Shown here piece by piece: positions 1 to 5,742 of a stretch of DNA of 6,637 bases. The translations under genes and the position numbers were made by a program. This stretch comes from Hadesarchaea archaeon (GTDB lineage: Archaea > Hadarchaeota > Hadarchaeia > Hadarchaeales > WYZ-LMO6). The stretch is from assembly GCA_004347925.1 (NCBI GenBank), contig QNVD01000268.1, positions 1-6,637 on the forward strand. Reading direction: 5' to 3'. Positions within the stretch are counted from its first letter, which is position 1; each line of letters starts with the position of its first letter. Below the pieces are notes generated by a model. The model saw only the letters and a list, made by a program, of their open reading frames with translations. It did no database searches and was not told the origin of the DNA.

Positions 1-319
1 TCCCGTCCCTGGCCACCTCCCCGTCCCGAGCGGTGACCCCGTCCACCTCTAGGTGGTCGTAACCCCCCACGGAGAGGCCCACCACCCCCCTGGGCAGCCA
101 GACCAGAACCTCCTGGCTGGCCCCGGGTCCCCCCGCGTACACCGCGTTCACGGCCGCCGCTATCCTGCCGGCGGCGTCCCTGGCCTCCGCGAGGGAGGAG
201 GCCTCCCTGGCCCCCTCCTTCGCCTCCAGGTAGAGGGGGAGGGTGAAGGCGGCGAGGAGGATCATGAGGCTGCTGAGGATGAGGAGGAACTCCAGACCCA
301 CCTGTCCGTCCCCTCCCAT
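1..319 (-). CDS. Pilin-like protein with class III signal peptide, N-terminal part (runs off the left edge)
   Basis: The first 106 codons are visible, from an ATG at 319 leftward; the 3' end is outside the window. The protein begins MGGDG-QVGLEFLLIL. This is a class III (archaeal type IV pilin/archaellin-like) signal: a short hydrophilic leader ending in Asp-Gly, then Gln at +1 and Glu at +5 of the mature form, then a hydrophobic helix through about residue 30. Such leaders are cut before the Gln by an archaeal prepilin peptidase, and the hydrophobic helix forms a pilus core or membrane anchor. Residues 33-60 are Ala/Glu-rich and probably helical; after that comes a VLVWLP strand and Gly/Val-rich segments suggesting a beta-rich head. 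It diverges from a second pilin-like gene 29 bp away. Pilus assembly, adhesion or another surface role is inference; the exact family is not identified. Confidence 0.8.
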   Translation of the reverse strand, partial: MGGDGQVGLEFLLILSSLMILLAAFTLPLYLEAKEGAREASSLAEARDAAGRIAAAVNAVYAGGPGASQEVLVWLPRGVVGLSVGGYDHLEVDGVTARDGEVARDG

Positions 320-326
320 CTTAAGA
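319..326 (+). promoter_or_regulatory. Weak TATA-like box (TCTTAAGA) for the rightward pilin-like gene
   Basis: This perfect 8-bp palindrome is centred about 26 bp upstream of the ATG at 349, where an archaeal TATA box would sit for a leaderless transcript. It is an imperfect TATA match. It overlaps the first base of the opposing gene's start codon, so the two divergent promoters would interlock. Confidence 0.3.
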
Positions 327-340
327 AGTGGGAGAGGGAA

Positions 341-347
341 GTATAAG
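341..347 (-). promoter_or_regulatory. TATA-like box for the leftward pilin-like gene
   Basis: On the minus strand this reads CTTATAC, centred about 25 bp upstream of the ATG at 319. That is the usual spacing from an archaeal TATA box to the transcription start, so the message would begin at or near the start codon (leaderless). The box also lies just in front of the ATG of the opposing gene at 349. Inferred from sequence and spacing only. Confidence 0.45.
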
Positions 348-348
348 G

Positions 349-555
349 ATGGGCAGGGGAAGGGGACAGGGGGCGCTGGAGTACCTCCTCATCCTCAGCG
401 CGGTGCTGATCACCGTGGCGGGGGTGGTGAGCGTGATCTACCTCTCCTCCTCCTCCCTCTCCTCCACCGTGAGGCAGCAGGTGGAGAACACGCTGGAGAA
501 CGAGGTCCTCTCCCGCCTGTCGGTCTCCCTTTCGTCTTGGTTCTGCGCGGGATAA
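349..555 (+). CDS. Small pilin-like protein with class III signal peptide
   Basis: A complete 68-aa protein beginning MGRGRG-QGALEYLLIL. The short basic leader ends in Arg-Gly; Gln is at +1 and Glu at +5 of the mature chain (the Q-x-x-x-E-Y pattern), followed by a hydrophobic helix to about residue 32. This is a class III signal processed by archaeal prepilin peptidases. The mature form would be about 62 residues: the hydrophobic helix, a Ser-rich linker (SSSSLSS), and a short amphipathic helix with alternating Glu and hydrophobic residues, with almost no head domain. That suits a minor or core pilin subunit. The ATG at 349 is preferred over an in-frame GTG at 328 because it leaves a normal 6-residue leader and sits about 26 bp from a possible TATA box. 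The neighbour at 1-319 shares the signal type. Function beyond pilin-like is inference. Confidence 0.78.
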   Translation: MGRGRGQGALEYLLILSAVLITVAGVVSVIYLSSSSLSSTVRQQVENTLENEVLSRLSVSLSSWFCAG

Positions 556-827
556 GTGCCCCGCCCCCCAACACACTAACCACGGGTTTCCTCGTACGCC
601 TGCGGCGCTCTCCACCCGCTAACCCTCGTGGTGGGAAGACGGGGCCTGCCGGTGTGGCGTACCAGGGTTGGCTGCCCGCTCATCGCAGGGTGTTCCCGCC
701 CTCAACTCGCGGGAGGACCCAAATGGTACGGCTGTCCCGGCAGCGGCTCGGGTGTGCCCGCGGCGATGCACCGGCGTTCACGTGTCCCGCCAGCCCTTTC
801 GACCGCGGAAAAATCCCTCATGGCCGT
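556..827. ncRNA. Candidate structured RNA in a 272-bp gene-free region
   Basis: This stretch lies between the converging 3' ends of the small pilin gene and pheT. It lacks the purine-loaded codon pattern of the neighbours, and no frame gives a recognisable protein. By eye it holds long-range pairings. Helix 1 joins 579-588 to 621-632 (10 bp with a 2-nt bulge), with a CGCC/GGCG hairpin at 597-607 inside. Helix 2 joins 659-668 to 717-729 (10 bp with a 3-nt AAA bulge), with a TCCCGC/GCGGGA hairpin at 694-714 inside. Helix 3 spans about 737-774, capped by CGGG-TGTG-CCCG at 749-760. GGCTG at 730-734 can pair with CAGCC at 791-795. I looked for SRP RNA, RNase P RNA, 5S rRNA, tRNA and box C/D motifs and found none convincing. 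The strand is undecided. Minus-strand loops are somewhat purine-rich, and a TTAAAAG-like box near 847-857 could serve a minus transcript. At about 69% GC, some of these pairings could be chance. Confidence 0.35.
809..813 (-). terminator. Oligo-T tract, possible pheT terminator
   Basis: The minus strand carries five consecutive T residues 15-19 bp after the pheT stop codon, in otherwise GC-rich DNA. Archaeal RNA polymerase commonly terminates at such U tracts without needing a hairpin. It could end the pheS-pheT message, or lie inside a longer RNA covering 556-827. Confidence 0.4.
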
Positions 828-2501
828 TTAACCTTCTCCCTTCCCCTCTTTTAATTCTTCCCCGCCCAGGGCCTCCACCTCCAGCTCCAGGGAGGCCACG
901 GGATGCTCGAGCTCGAAGTGGAGCAGCACCTCCGGGTGCACCTCCCCCGCCATCCCCAGCCTCCTGCCCCTCCAGAGGAACTCGGCCACCCTACCCTCCA
1001 GGAAGCTGGGGTGCTCCACGGCCCTCACCTCCGGCCGGATCCCGAACTCCCTGAGCACGGCCTCCACCACCGCCTTCACGTGGCTCCACCCCGCCGGCCT
1101 CCCCGCCACGCAGGCCCCCAGCCTCCTCCTCTCCACGGCCCCCGTCTCCGATCCCTCGTCCAGGAGCACCACGTTCCCCACCTCGAAGATCCTCTGGGGG
1201 AGGGGGTGCTTCTTGTTGGAGCGCAGCACCTGGAGGAGGGAGGGGAGGAGCCAGGTCCTGAGGATGGTGAGCTCCTGGGAAACGGGATTGGCTATCTCCA
1301 CCGCCTCCCCCTTCGTTCTCATCATCTCGAAGTTGATCCCTGGGTTGGTGAGGGTGTAGGTCATCACCTCCGTGAAGCCCAGCCCCACCATGACCAGGCG
1401 CACCCTGTCGGAGAGCTCCTCCACCCACGCCTTCCTCCCCACCGTGTTCACCCCCTTCACCCTGGGGGGTATCCTGTCGTACCCGTAGGCTATGGCCACA
1501 TCCTCCACCAGGTCCACCGGGTGGAGCAGGTCCGCCCTGAAGGGCGGGGCCAGCACCCTGAGCCTCTTCCCCCTAACCTCCACCCCGTAGCCCATCCTCC
1601 TGAGGAGGGAGGCTATCCTCCTCGCCCCCAGCTCCAGGCCCAGCACCTCCCTCACCTCCTCCTCCCCCAGCTCCAGCCTCCTGGGCCTCAGGGAGGGAGT
1701 CTCCACCGAGCGGTTCGGGTACCTGATCCTCACGCTCTGGAGGCTGAAGCCCCTCTCCGCCAGGGAGGTCATCATGAGCACCAGCCCCAGCTGTACCTCC
1801 CTCTCCCTCTCCCCCGTCACGTCTATGAAGAGGCTGGTGGTTTTCTCCGTCACCCTGGTCTCCTCGCTGTTGATGATGGGGGGGAGGGAGAGCACCCTTC
1901 CCCGGCGGTCCACCAGCAGGGGGTACCTCCTCTTGCCCTCCAGGATCCAGCCGTACTCCCTGCCCTTGGGGTGGAGCCTCAGGATCTGGGCGGGGGTGAG
2001 GCTCTCCCCGAAGTCCAGGGGAACGAAGGAGATACCCTCGGGCTCCACCGTGGTGTAGGTGAAGGGGGGCTCCACCGTGTCCAGGTCGTAGACCCCGATC
2101 GACCCCTTCCTCCGCCTTCCCAGGAACTCGTGGAGCTTCTCCTGGGTCTGCATGAGGGAAGCCACCACCTCCCCGCTCAGCCTCACCCCCCTCACCACCC
2201 CGGCGGCTATGAAGGGCCTAACCCCCCTCACGCTCGGATCCACCCTGACTGTGATCCCGGAGGGGGAGAGGGAGTAGGTGGGGAGGCCTCCCCCCTTCCC
2301 CAGGAAGCCCCGGAGGGCCCTGGCCACCCCCTCCGGGCTGAGGAGGTCGGGGCGGTTGTGCAGGATCTCCATCCTCAGCTCCTCACCCGAAACCTCCGCC
2401 TCCACCCCCATCAGGGCCAGCTTCCGGCAGAGCTCCTCCTTCCCCCTCCTCTCCCCCAGCAGGGAGCAGAAGTCCTCGTAGCTCACGGAGAGGGTCGGCA
2501 T
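828..2501 (-). CDS. pheT: Phenylalanyl-tRNA synthetase beta subunit (archaeal type)
   Basis: Beta subunit of cytosolic PheRS (alpha2beta2). With PheS it charges tRNA-Phe, and it carries the editing site that hydrolyses mischarged Tyr-tRNA-Phe. At 557 aa it is normal for the short archaeal/eukaryotic form, which lacks the N-terminal EMAP-like tRNA-binding domain and the C-terminal anticodon domain of bacterial PheT. Visible signatures are the N-terminal VSYED and HNRPDLLSPEGVARALRGFL (about 48-67); the B3/B4 editing domain (about 95-260) with LMQTQEKLHEFLG, GSIGVYDLDTVEPPFTY and PIINSEETRVTEKT; the B5 domain (about 270-346) ending PPFRADLLHPVDLVEDVAIA; and a synthetase-like core (about 360-545) with ANPVSQELTILRTWLLPSLL and RIFEVGNVV. 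The ATG directly abuts the pheS TAG stop with no spacing, and GGGGGAG lies 5 nt upstream inside pheS, so translation is probably coupled. The C-terminal tail, about 548-557, is Glu/Lys/Gly-rich. Confidence 0.97.
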   Translation of the reverse strand: MPTLSVSYEDFCSLLGERRGKEELCRKLALMGVEAEVSGEELRMEILHNRPDLLSPEGVARALRGFLGKGGGLPTYSLSPSGITVRVDPSVRGVRPFIAAGVVRGVRLSGEVVASLMQTQEKLHEFLGRRRKGSIGVYDLDTVEPPFTYTTVEPEGISFVPLDFGESLTPAQILRLHPKGREYGWILEGKRRYPLLVDRRGRVLSLPPIINSEETRVTEKTTSLFIDVTGEREREVQLGLVLMMTSLAERGFSLQSVRIRYPNRSVETPSLRPRRLELGEEEVREVLGLELGARRIASLLRRMGYGVEVRGKRLRVLAPPFRADLLHPVDLVEDVAIAYGYDRIPPRVKGVNTVGRKAWVEELSDRVRLVMVGLGFTEVMTYTLTNPGINFEMMRTKGEAVEIANPVSQELTILRTWLLPSLLQVLRSNKKHPLPQRIFEVGNVVLLDEGSETGAVERRRLGACVAGRPAGWSHVKAVVEAVLREFGIRPEVRAVEHPSFLEGRVAEFLWRGRRLGMAGEVHPEVLLHFELEHPVASLELEVEALGGEELKEGKGEG

Positions 2502-3977
2502 CTATCTCCCCCTGAGGCCCCAGCCCTGGAGGGCCTCCAGATCGTTGCAGAAGAGATCCCTTATGTCCTCCAGCCCCAGCCTCATCATCACGATCCTGGA
2601 GAGCCCTATCCCCCAGGCCAGCACGGGGTGCCTCACCCCCAGGGGCCTGAGGAGCTCGGGCCTGAACATTCCCGCCCCCAGCACCTCCACCCACTCCCCC
2701 CTCCCCGGGTGGTAGACCTCGGCCTCCACGGAGGGCTCGGTGAAGGGGAAGTACCCGGGCCGGAACCTCACCTCCCGGAAGCCCAGCGTGTGGAGGATCA
2801 GCTTAAGGTAGCCCAGCATGTCCCTGAAGGTCAGCCCCTCGTCCATCACTATCCCCTCGCACTGGTAGAACTCGGCCAGATGCTTGTAGTCTATCCTCTC
2901 GTGCCTGTAAACCCGGTCGATGCAGAAGACCTTCAGGGGGGGACGTGGGTGGGAGGCCAGGTAGCGGACGGTGGCGGCGGTGGTCTGGGAGCAGAGGACC
3001 GCCCTCCTGCTGATCTCGGGGTTGAACCGGTACCCCCAGCCGGTGGATCCCTCCACCCCCCTCTCGTGGGCCCTGGCCACCCTCCTCAGCAGGGAGGGGG
3101 GGAGCCTGGTGGTGGAGGGGCGGGAGAGGGTGAAGTTGCTGTGGATCTCCCTGGCGGGGTGATCCTGCGCCTGGAAGAGGGCGTCGAAGTTCCAGAACTC
3201 CGACTCCACCGCCCTGCTCTTGATCTCCACGAAGCCCATGGCCAGCAGGGCCTCCCTCACCTCCTCGATCACCCTCTGCTGGGGGTGGATCCTGCCGGGG
3301 TGGAGGGGTGGGACGCCCTCGGAGGGATCGTACCTCTTGAACCTGACCTCCCTCCACCTCCCGCTCACCAGGAGCTCGTGGGTGAGCTCCGTGACCTCCT
3401 CCTGGATCCTCACCTCCGCGGCCCTCCTCCTTCCCTCCTCGGTCAGGGAGAGGAGGCGCCTGGTCTTCTCCCTCACCTCCACCAGCCCCCTCCTCCTGAG
3501 GAGCTCGGCCTCGGGGGTGAGTCCGGGGAGGGAAACCTCCTCCTCCAGAAGCCTCCCGAGCAGCTCCTCCTCGGGCCACCTCCCGGACAGGGCCCTCCTC
3601 CCCTCCGGGGTGGGCCTCACCTCCCCTCCCCTCACCTCGACCAGTCCCTTCCTCCGCAGCCAGCCCAGGGCGATGGTGGCCTCCTCCCTGGACCCGGAGG
3701 AGAGCAGCTCCTCCACCCTCTTCCCCTCCCCCAAGCCCTCCAGCATCCTCCTCTCCGGCAGGCCCTCCTCGGCGTACCTCCTTCCCTCGGGGGTGAGGGA
3801 GAGGAGGAAGGAGCGCTCCTCCTCCACGGAGAGGTACCCCCTCTCCGCCAGCCCCAGAACCGCCCTCATCACGGCGGAGTGCTCCATCCCCTCCCCCTTC
3901 TCCACCTCCTCCATCCAGGCCCTTCCCCTCTCCCTGAGGAAGAGGAGGACCCTGGCCTCGTGGGTTTCCAGTTCCAT
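2502..3977 (-). CDS. pheS: Phenylalanyl-tRNA synthetase alpha subunit (archaeal type)
   Basis: Catalytic alpha subunit of PheRS, a class II synthetase; 491 aa, normal for archaea. Residues 1-200 are Arg/Glu-rich with three similar winged-helix-like units, each ending in T-(P/E)-E-G-R-R (62-67, 123-128, 179-184); this region corresponds to the N-terminal tRNA-contacting part of the family. The catalytic core follows: motif 1 near HPGRIHPQQRVIEEV (226-240), FWNFDALFQAQDHPARE (261-277), motif 2 RVYRHERIDYKHLAEFYQCE (355-374), PFTEPSVEAEVY (411-422), GAGMFRPELLRPLG (435-448), and motif 3 WGIGLSRIVMMRLGLEDIR (455-473). Oddities are LCSQTTAATVRYL (328-340) where the family usually has L-R-T-H-T-(T/S), Ser460 at the usual acidic position of motif 3 (GxGx-E/D-R), and HSNFTL at 279-284 where many have a D-T-F-Y-L-like segment. 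The frame and surrounding signatures are intact, so these look like real divergence. It lies 34 nt after the nicotinate phosphoribosyltransferase gene and is joined to pheT. Confidence 0.96.
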   Translation of the reverse strand: MELETHEARVLLFLRERGRAWMEEVEKGEGMEHSAVMRAVLGLAERGYLSVEEERSFLLSLTPEGRRYAEEGLPERRMLEGLGEGKRVEELLSSGSREEATIALGWLRRKGLVEVRGGEVRPTPEGRRALSGRWPEEELLGRLLEEEVSLPGLTPEAELLRRRGLVEVREKTRRLLSLTEEGRRRAAEVRIQEEVTELTHELLVSGRWREVRFKRYDPSEGVPPLHPGRIHPQQRVIEEVREALLAMGFVEIKSRAVESEFWNFDALFQAQDHPAREIHSNFTLSRPSTTRLPPSLLRRVARAHERGVEGSTGWGYRFNPEISRRAVLCSQTTAATVRYLASHPRPPLKVFCIDRVYRHERIDYKHLAEFYQCEGIVMDEGLTFRDMLGYLKLILHTLGFREVRFRPGYFPFTEPSVEAEVYHPGRGEWVEVLGAGMFRPELLRPLGVRHPVLAWGIGLSRIVMMRLGLEDIRDLFCNDLEALQGWGLRGR

Positions 3978-3997
3978 CCCTCACCCTCTCCGTGGGA

Positions 3998-4012
3998 CTA
4001 TTTGGTTTTTAT
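3998..4012 (-). promoter_or_regulatory. A/T-rich island, probable pheS-pheT promoter
   Basis: The short gap between the phosphoribosyltransferase stop and the pheS start reads ATAAAAACCAAATAG on the minus strand, sharply A/T-rich against the surroundings. AAATAG is centred about 24 bp before the pheS ATG; ATAAAAA is centred about 32 bp before it. Either could be the TATA element, giving a leaderless or very short-leader pheST message. It may let pheST be transcribed separately from the upstream genes. Confidence 0.45.
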
Positions 4013-5205
4013 CAGGGGAGGGGAGGGAGCTTCTCCAGCTGCTCCAGCACCCTTTTCCTGATCTCCTCCACGCTCGGGAGGGGCTGAACCTTTCCCTCCC
4101 TGATCAGGGGGAGGAGGAGGGGGGAGCAGGGGGAGCCGCAGGAGGGACAGGCGGGGGGACCCCTCCCCAGCGGGAGGACCACCTCCCTCAGGCAGTGCTC
4201 GCACCTCCAGACCTCCTTCCTCCCTCCCAGCTTTCCCCTCTTGGCCACGGGCTTCCCCTCCTTCTCCACGATGTCCAGGGCGAAGTCTATGGTGGGGGCG
4301 TTGCTGAGGGAGGTTCCCACCCCGAAGCCGTCCGCCCCCGCCTCGCAAAGCTCCCTGAGGTTCTCGTCGTTTATTCCCCCCGAGACCAGGATCTTCACGT
4401 GGGAGTAACCCCTGAGGTCCAGCTCCCACCTCACCTCCCTTATGAGGGTGGCCATGTTTCCCCTCCTGGAGGAGGGGGTGTCCAGCCTCACCCCCCAGAG
4501 CCTGTCCTTCAGCGCCTCGGCCGCCAGGATGGCCTCGGTCTTCTCGTCGAAGTAGGTGTCCACCAGGGCCACCCGCGGAACCTCCGGGGGGATCACCTCA
4601 TCGAAGGCCTTCCAGGCCCTCACCTGATCCCCCACCACGATGATGAGGGCGTGGGGCATGGTTCCCATGGGCTCCCTCCCTATGGCCCTCGCCCCCGCCA
4701 GGCTGGACACCCCGTCCACCCCCCCTATGTAGGAGGCTCGGTCCACCATGGGGGCAAGGGCGGGGTGGACCCTCCTCATCCCGAACCCTATCAGCAGCTT
4801 CTTCCCCGCCAGCTTCCTGAGCCTTCCGGCCATGGTGGCCACCCCCGAGGCCTGGCAGAGCAGGCCCAGCAGGGGGGTCTCGAGCTCGCAGAACTCCCCG
4901 TAGGGCCCCTCCAGGACCATCACCGGGACCCTCACCCCGAACGCATCCTCCGGACGGAAGACCGTCCCCTCGGGAAGGGAGTAGACGTTCACCTCCCTGC
5001 CCTCCAGCAGCCTGGCCGCCTCCTCCACCCCGCAGAGGATCCCCCAGGGCCAGCCCCTGGGGAGGGAGTGGGAGGTGATCTCGGCCACCACCCTAACCCT
5101 GTCCAGCCCCTTGGCCCTGAGGACCTGCATGGTCCTCCTGAAGTAGACGTCGGTGGTTTCCCCGCCCCTTATCTCCTCGTCGGTGGCGATGTGGAAGAGC
5201 CTCAT
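4012..5205 (-). CDS. Nicotinate phosphoribosyltransferase (archaeal, with C-terminal zinc ribbon)
   Basis: Cytosolic NAD-salvage enzyme: nicotinate + PRPP (with ATP) gives nicotinate mononucleotide. It is 397 aa, normal for the archaeal Thermoplasma-like family. Signatures include the N-terminal ETTDVYFRRT (16-25), FGMRRVHPALAPMVDRASYI (141-160), GGVDGVSS, GTMPHALIIVVGDQ (181-194), VDTYFDEKTEA (215-225), LDTPSSRRGN (241-250), VSGGIN (274-279) and GFGVGTSLSNAPTIDFALD (293-311), i.e. the type II phosphoribosyltransferase barrel. The C-terminus has a four-cysteine cluster, C335-x2-C338 and C353-x2-C356, consistent with the zinc-knuckle domain known in Thermoplasma acidophilum NAPRTase. The frame stays open far upstream, but the ATG at 5205 is chosen because homology begins there, GGGAG lies 6-7 nt upstream, and it overlaps the nicotinamidase stop as ATGA (4 nt), indicating translational coupling. 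Pairing with the nicotinamidase supports nicotinate as substrate. Confidence 0.93.
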   Translation of the reverse strand: MRLFHIATDEEIRGGETTDVYFRRTMQVLRAKGLDRVRVVAEITSHSLPRGWPWGILCGVEEAARLLEGREVNVYSLPEGTVFRPEDAFGVRVPVMVLEGPYGEFCELETPLLGLLCQASGVATMAGRLRKLAGKKLLIGFGMRRVHPALAPMVDRASYIGGVDGVSSLAGARAIGREPMGTMPHALIIVVGDQVRAWKAFDEVIPPEVPRVALVDTYFDEKTEAILAAEALKDRLWGVRLDTPSSRRGNMATLIREVRWELDLRGYSHVKILVSGGINDENLRELCEAGADGFGVGTSLSNAPTIDFALDIVEKEGKPVAKRGKLGGRKEVWRCEHCLREVVLPLGRGPPACPSCGSPCSPLLLPLIREGKVQPLPSVEEIRKRVLEQLEKLPPLP

Positions 5206-5738
5206 TTTCTCTCCCTCAGGAGCTTGAAGGAGCTGGTCACCCTGGCCCCATAAATCTTTTTCATGTACTTCAGGGCCCAGTGGTGGGCCTTCTGGCTGGG
5301 GGAGGAGACGGCGTCCCTTACCACCGTTACCCTGTACCCCCTGAAGAAGGCGTCGGCGGCGGTGTGCAGGACGCAGACCTCGGTCAGCACCCCGGTGAGC
5401 ACCACTCCCTCGGCCCCCACACCCTCCAGCACCTCCTGGAGGTTCGTCCCGAAGAAACCGCTGTACCTCCTCTTCTCCACCACCCTCTCCCCCTCCTTCG
5501 GCTCCAGCTCGGGGATCACCCTGGCCCCCTCCGTCCCCTTGATCGCGTGGGGACCCCAGAGGCCGAACTCGGGATCGTCCGGGGGGTGGGAGTCGCAGAC
5601 ATAGACCACGGGTTTCCCCCCCTCCCGCCATCCCTCCAGAAGGGTACGGAGGGTGGGCACGATCCTCCTGGCCCCGGGAAAGCCGAACTTCCCCCTCACG
5701 AAGTCGTTGAGCATGTCGATGATGAGGAGGGCCTCCAT
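5202..5738 (-). CDS. Nicotinamidase (isochorismatase-like hydrolase family)
   Basis: Predicted to hydrolyse nicotinamide to nicotinate and ammonia, the step before nicotinate phosphoribosyltransferase, encoded immediately downstream with a 4-nt ATGA overlap. It is 178 aa, usual for archaeal PncA. The family's catalytic triad is visible: Asp8 in LLIIDMLNDF, Lys89 in VVEKRRYSGF and Cys122 in TGVLTEVCVLHTAADAF, with the typical cis-peptide-type loop before the Cys. Likely metal ligands Asp49 and His51 (CDSH) and His64 (WGPHAIKGT) match the PncA metal site, favouring nicotinamidase over other isochorismatase-fold hydrolases. The ATG at 5738 is chosen over longer in-frame options because it starts the conserved first strand and is preceded by purine-rich GGGAGGTAGGAGG. 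The gene begins 4 nt after the RNase HII stop. Alternative: another cysteine hydrolase of this fold; context makes that unlikely. Confidence 0.9.
   Translation of the reverse strand: MEALLIIDMLNDFVRGKFGFPGARRIVPTLRTLLEGWREGGKPVVYVCDSHPPDDPEFGLWGPHAIKGTEGARVIPELEPKEGERVVEKRRYSGFFGTNLQEVLEGVGAEGVVLTGVLTEVCVLHTAADAFFRGYRVTVVRDAVSSPSQKAHHWALKYMKKIYGARVTSSFKLLRERK
5250..5263 (-). promoter_or_regulatory. A/T-rich patch upstream of the phosphoribosyltransferase gene, weak promoter candidate
   Basis: Near the end of the nicotinamidase gene the minus strand reads ATGAAAAAGATTTAT (codons for Met-Lys-Lys-Ile-Tyr), an A/T-rich patch using codons otherwise uncommon here. It is about 47 bp before the downstream ATG at 5205, so an initiated transcript would have a leader of about 20 nt. 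The amino acid sequence alone could explain it. Confidence 0.2.
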
Positions 5739-5742
5739 CCTC

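Noticed and set aside
556..827. SRP RNA, RNase P RNA, 5S rRNA, tRNA or box C/D sRNA in the gene-free region
   Set aside because: I did not find the GGAAGGGAGCA-type SRP loop, the RNase P conserved segments, the 5S core or end sequences, a tRNA T-loop with matching acceptor stem, or paired C and D boxes.
668..1054. Plus-strand reading frames across the 556-827 region and into pheT
   Set aside because: The translations are Pro/Arg-rich without domains, lack good start signals, and run antisense into the well-supported 3' end of pheT.
2502..3977. Phosphoseryl-tRNA synthetase (SepRS), a PheS-like enzyme, given the unusual motif residues
   Set aside because: The gene is directly joined to an intact pheT, has the archaeal PheS length, and keeps PheS-typical segments such as PFTEPSVEAEVY and the motif 2 EFYQCEG region.
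903..4061. Very long plus-strand open frame (over 1000 codons) opposite pheT and pheS
   Set aside because: Its translation is dominated by Pro, His, Gly and Leu with no recognisable domain. It is the antisense shadow of GC-rich, purine-loaded genes whose minus-strand proteins match PheT and PheS end to end.
3220..5253. Plus-strand open frame of 677 codons, Ser/Pro-rich
   Set aside because: It is antisense to the 5' part of pheS and to the phosphoribosyltransferase, with low-complexity translation and no motif. Long stop-free antisense frames are expected at this base composition.
5206..5631. N-terminal extension of the phosphoribosyltransferase frame
   Set aside because: The frame is open upstream, but the added sequence is Gly/Arg-rich shadow of the nicotinamidase gene. 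Homology, the ribosome binding site and the ATGA overlap all point to the ATG at 5205.
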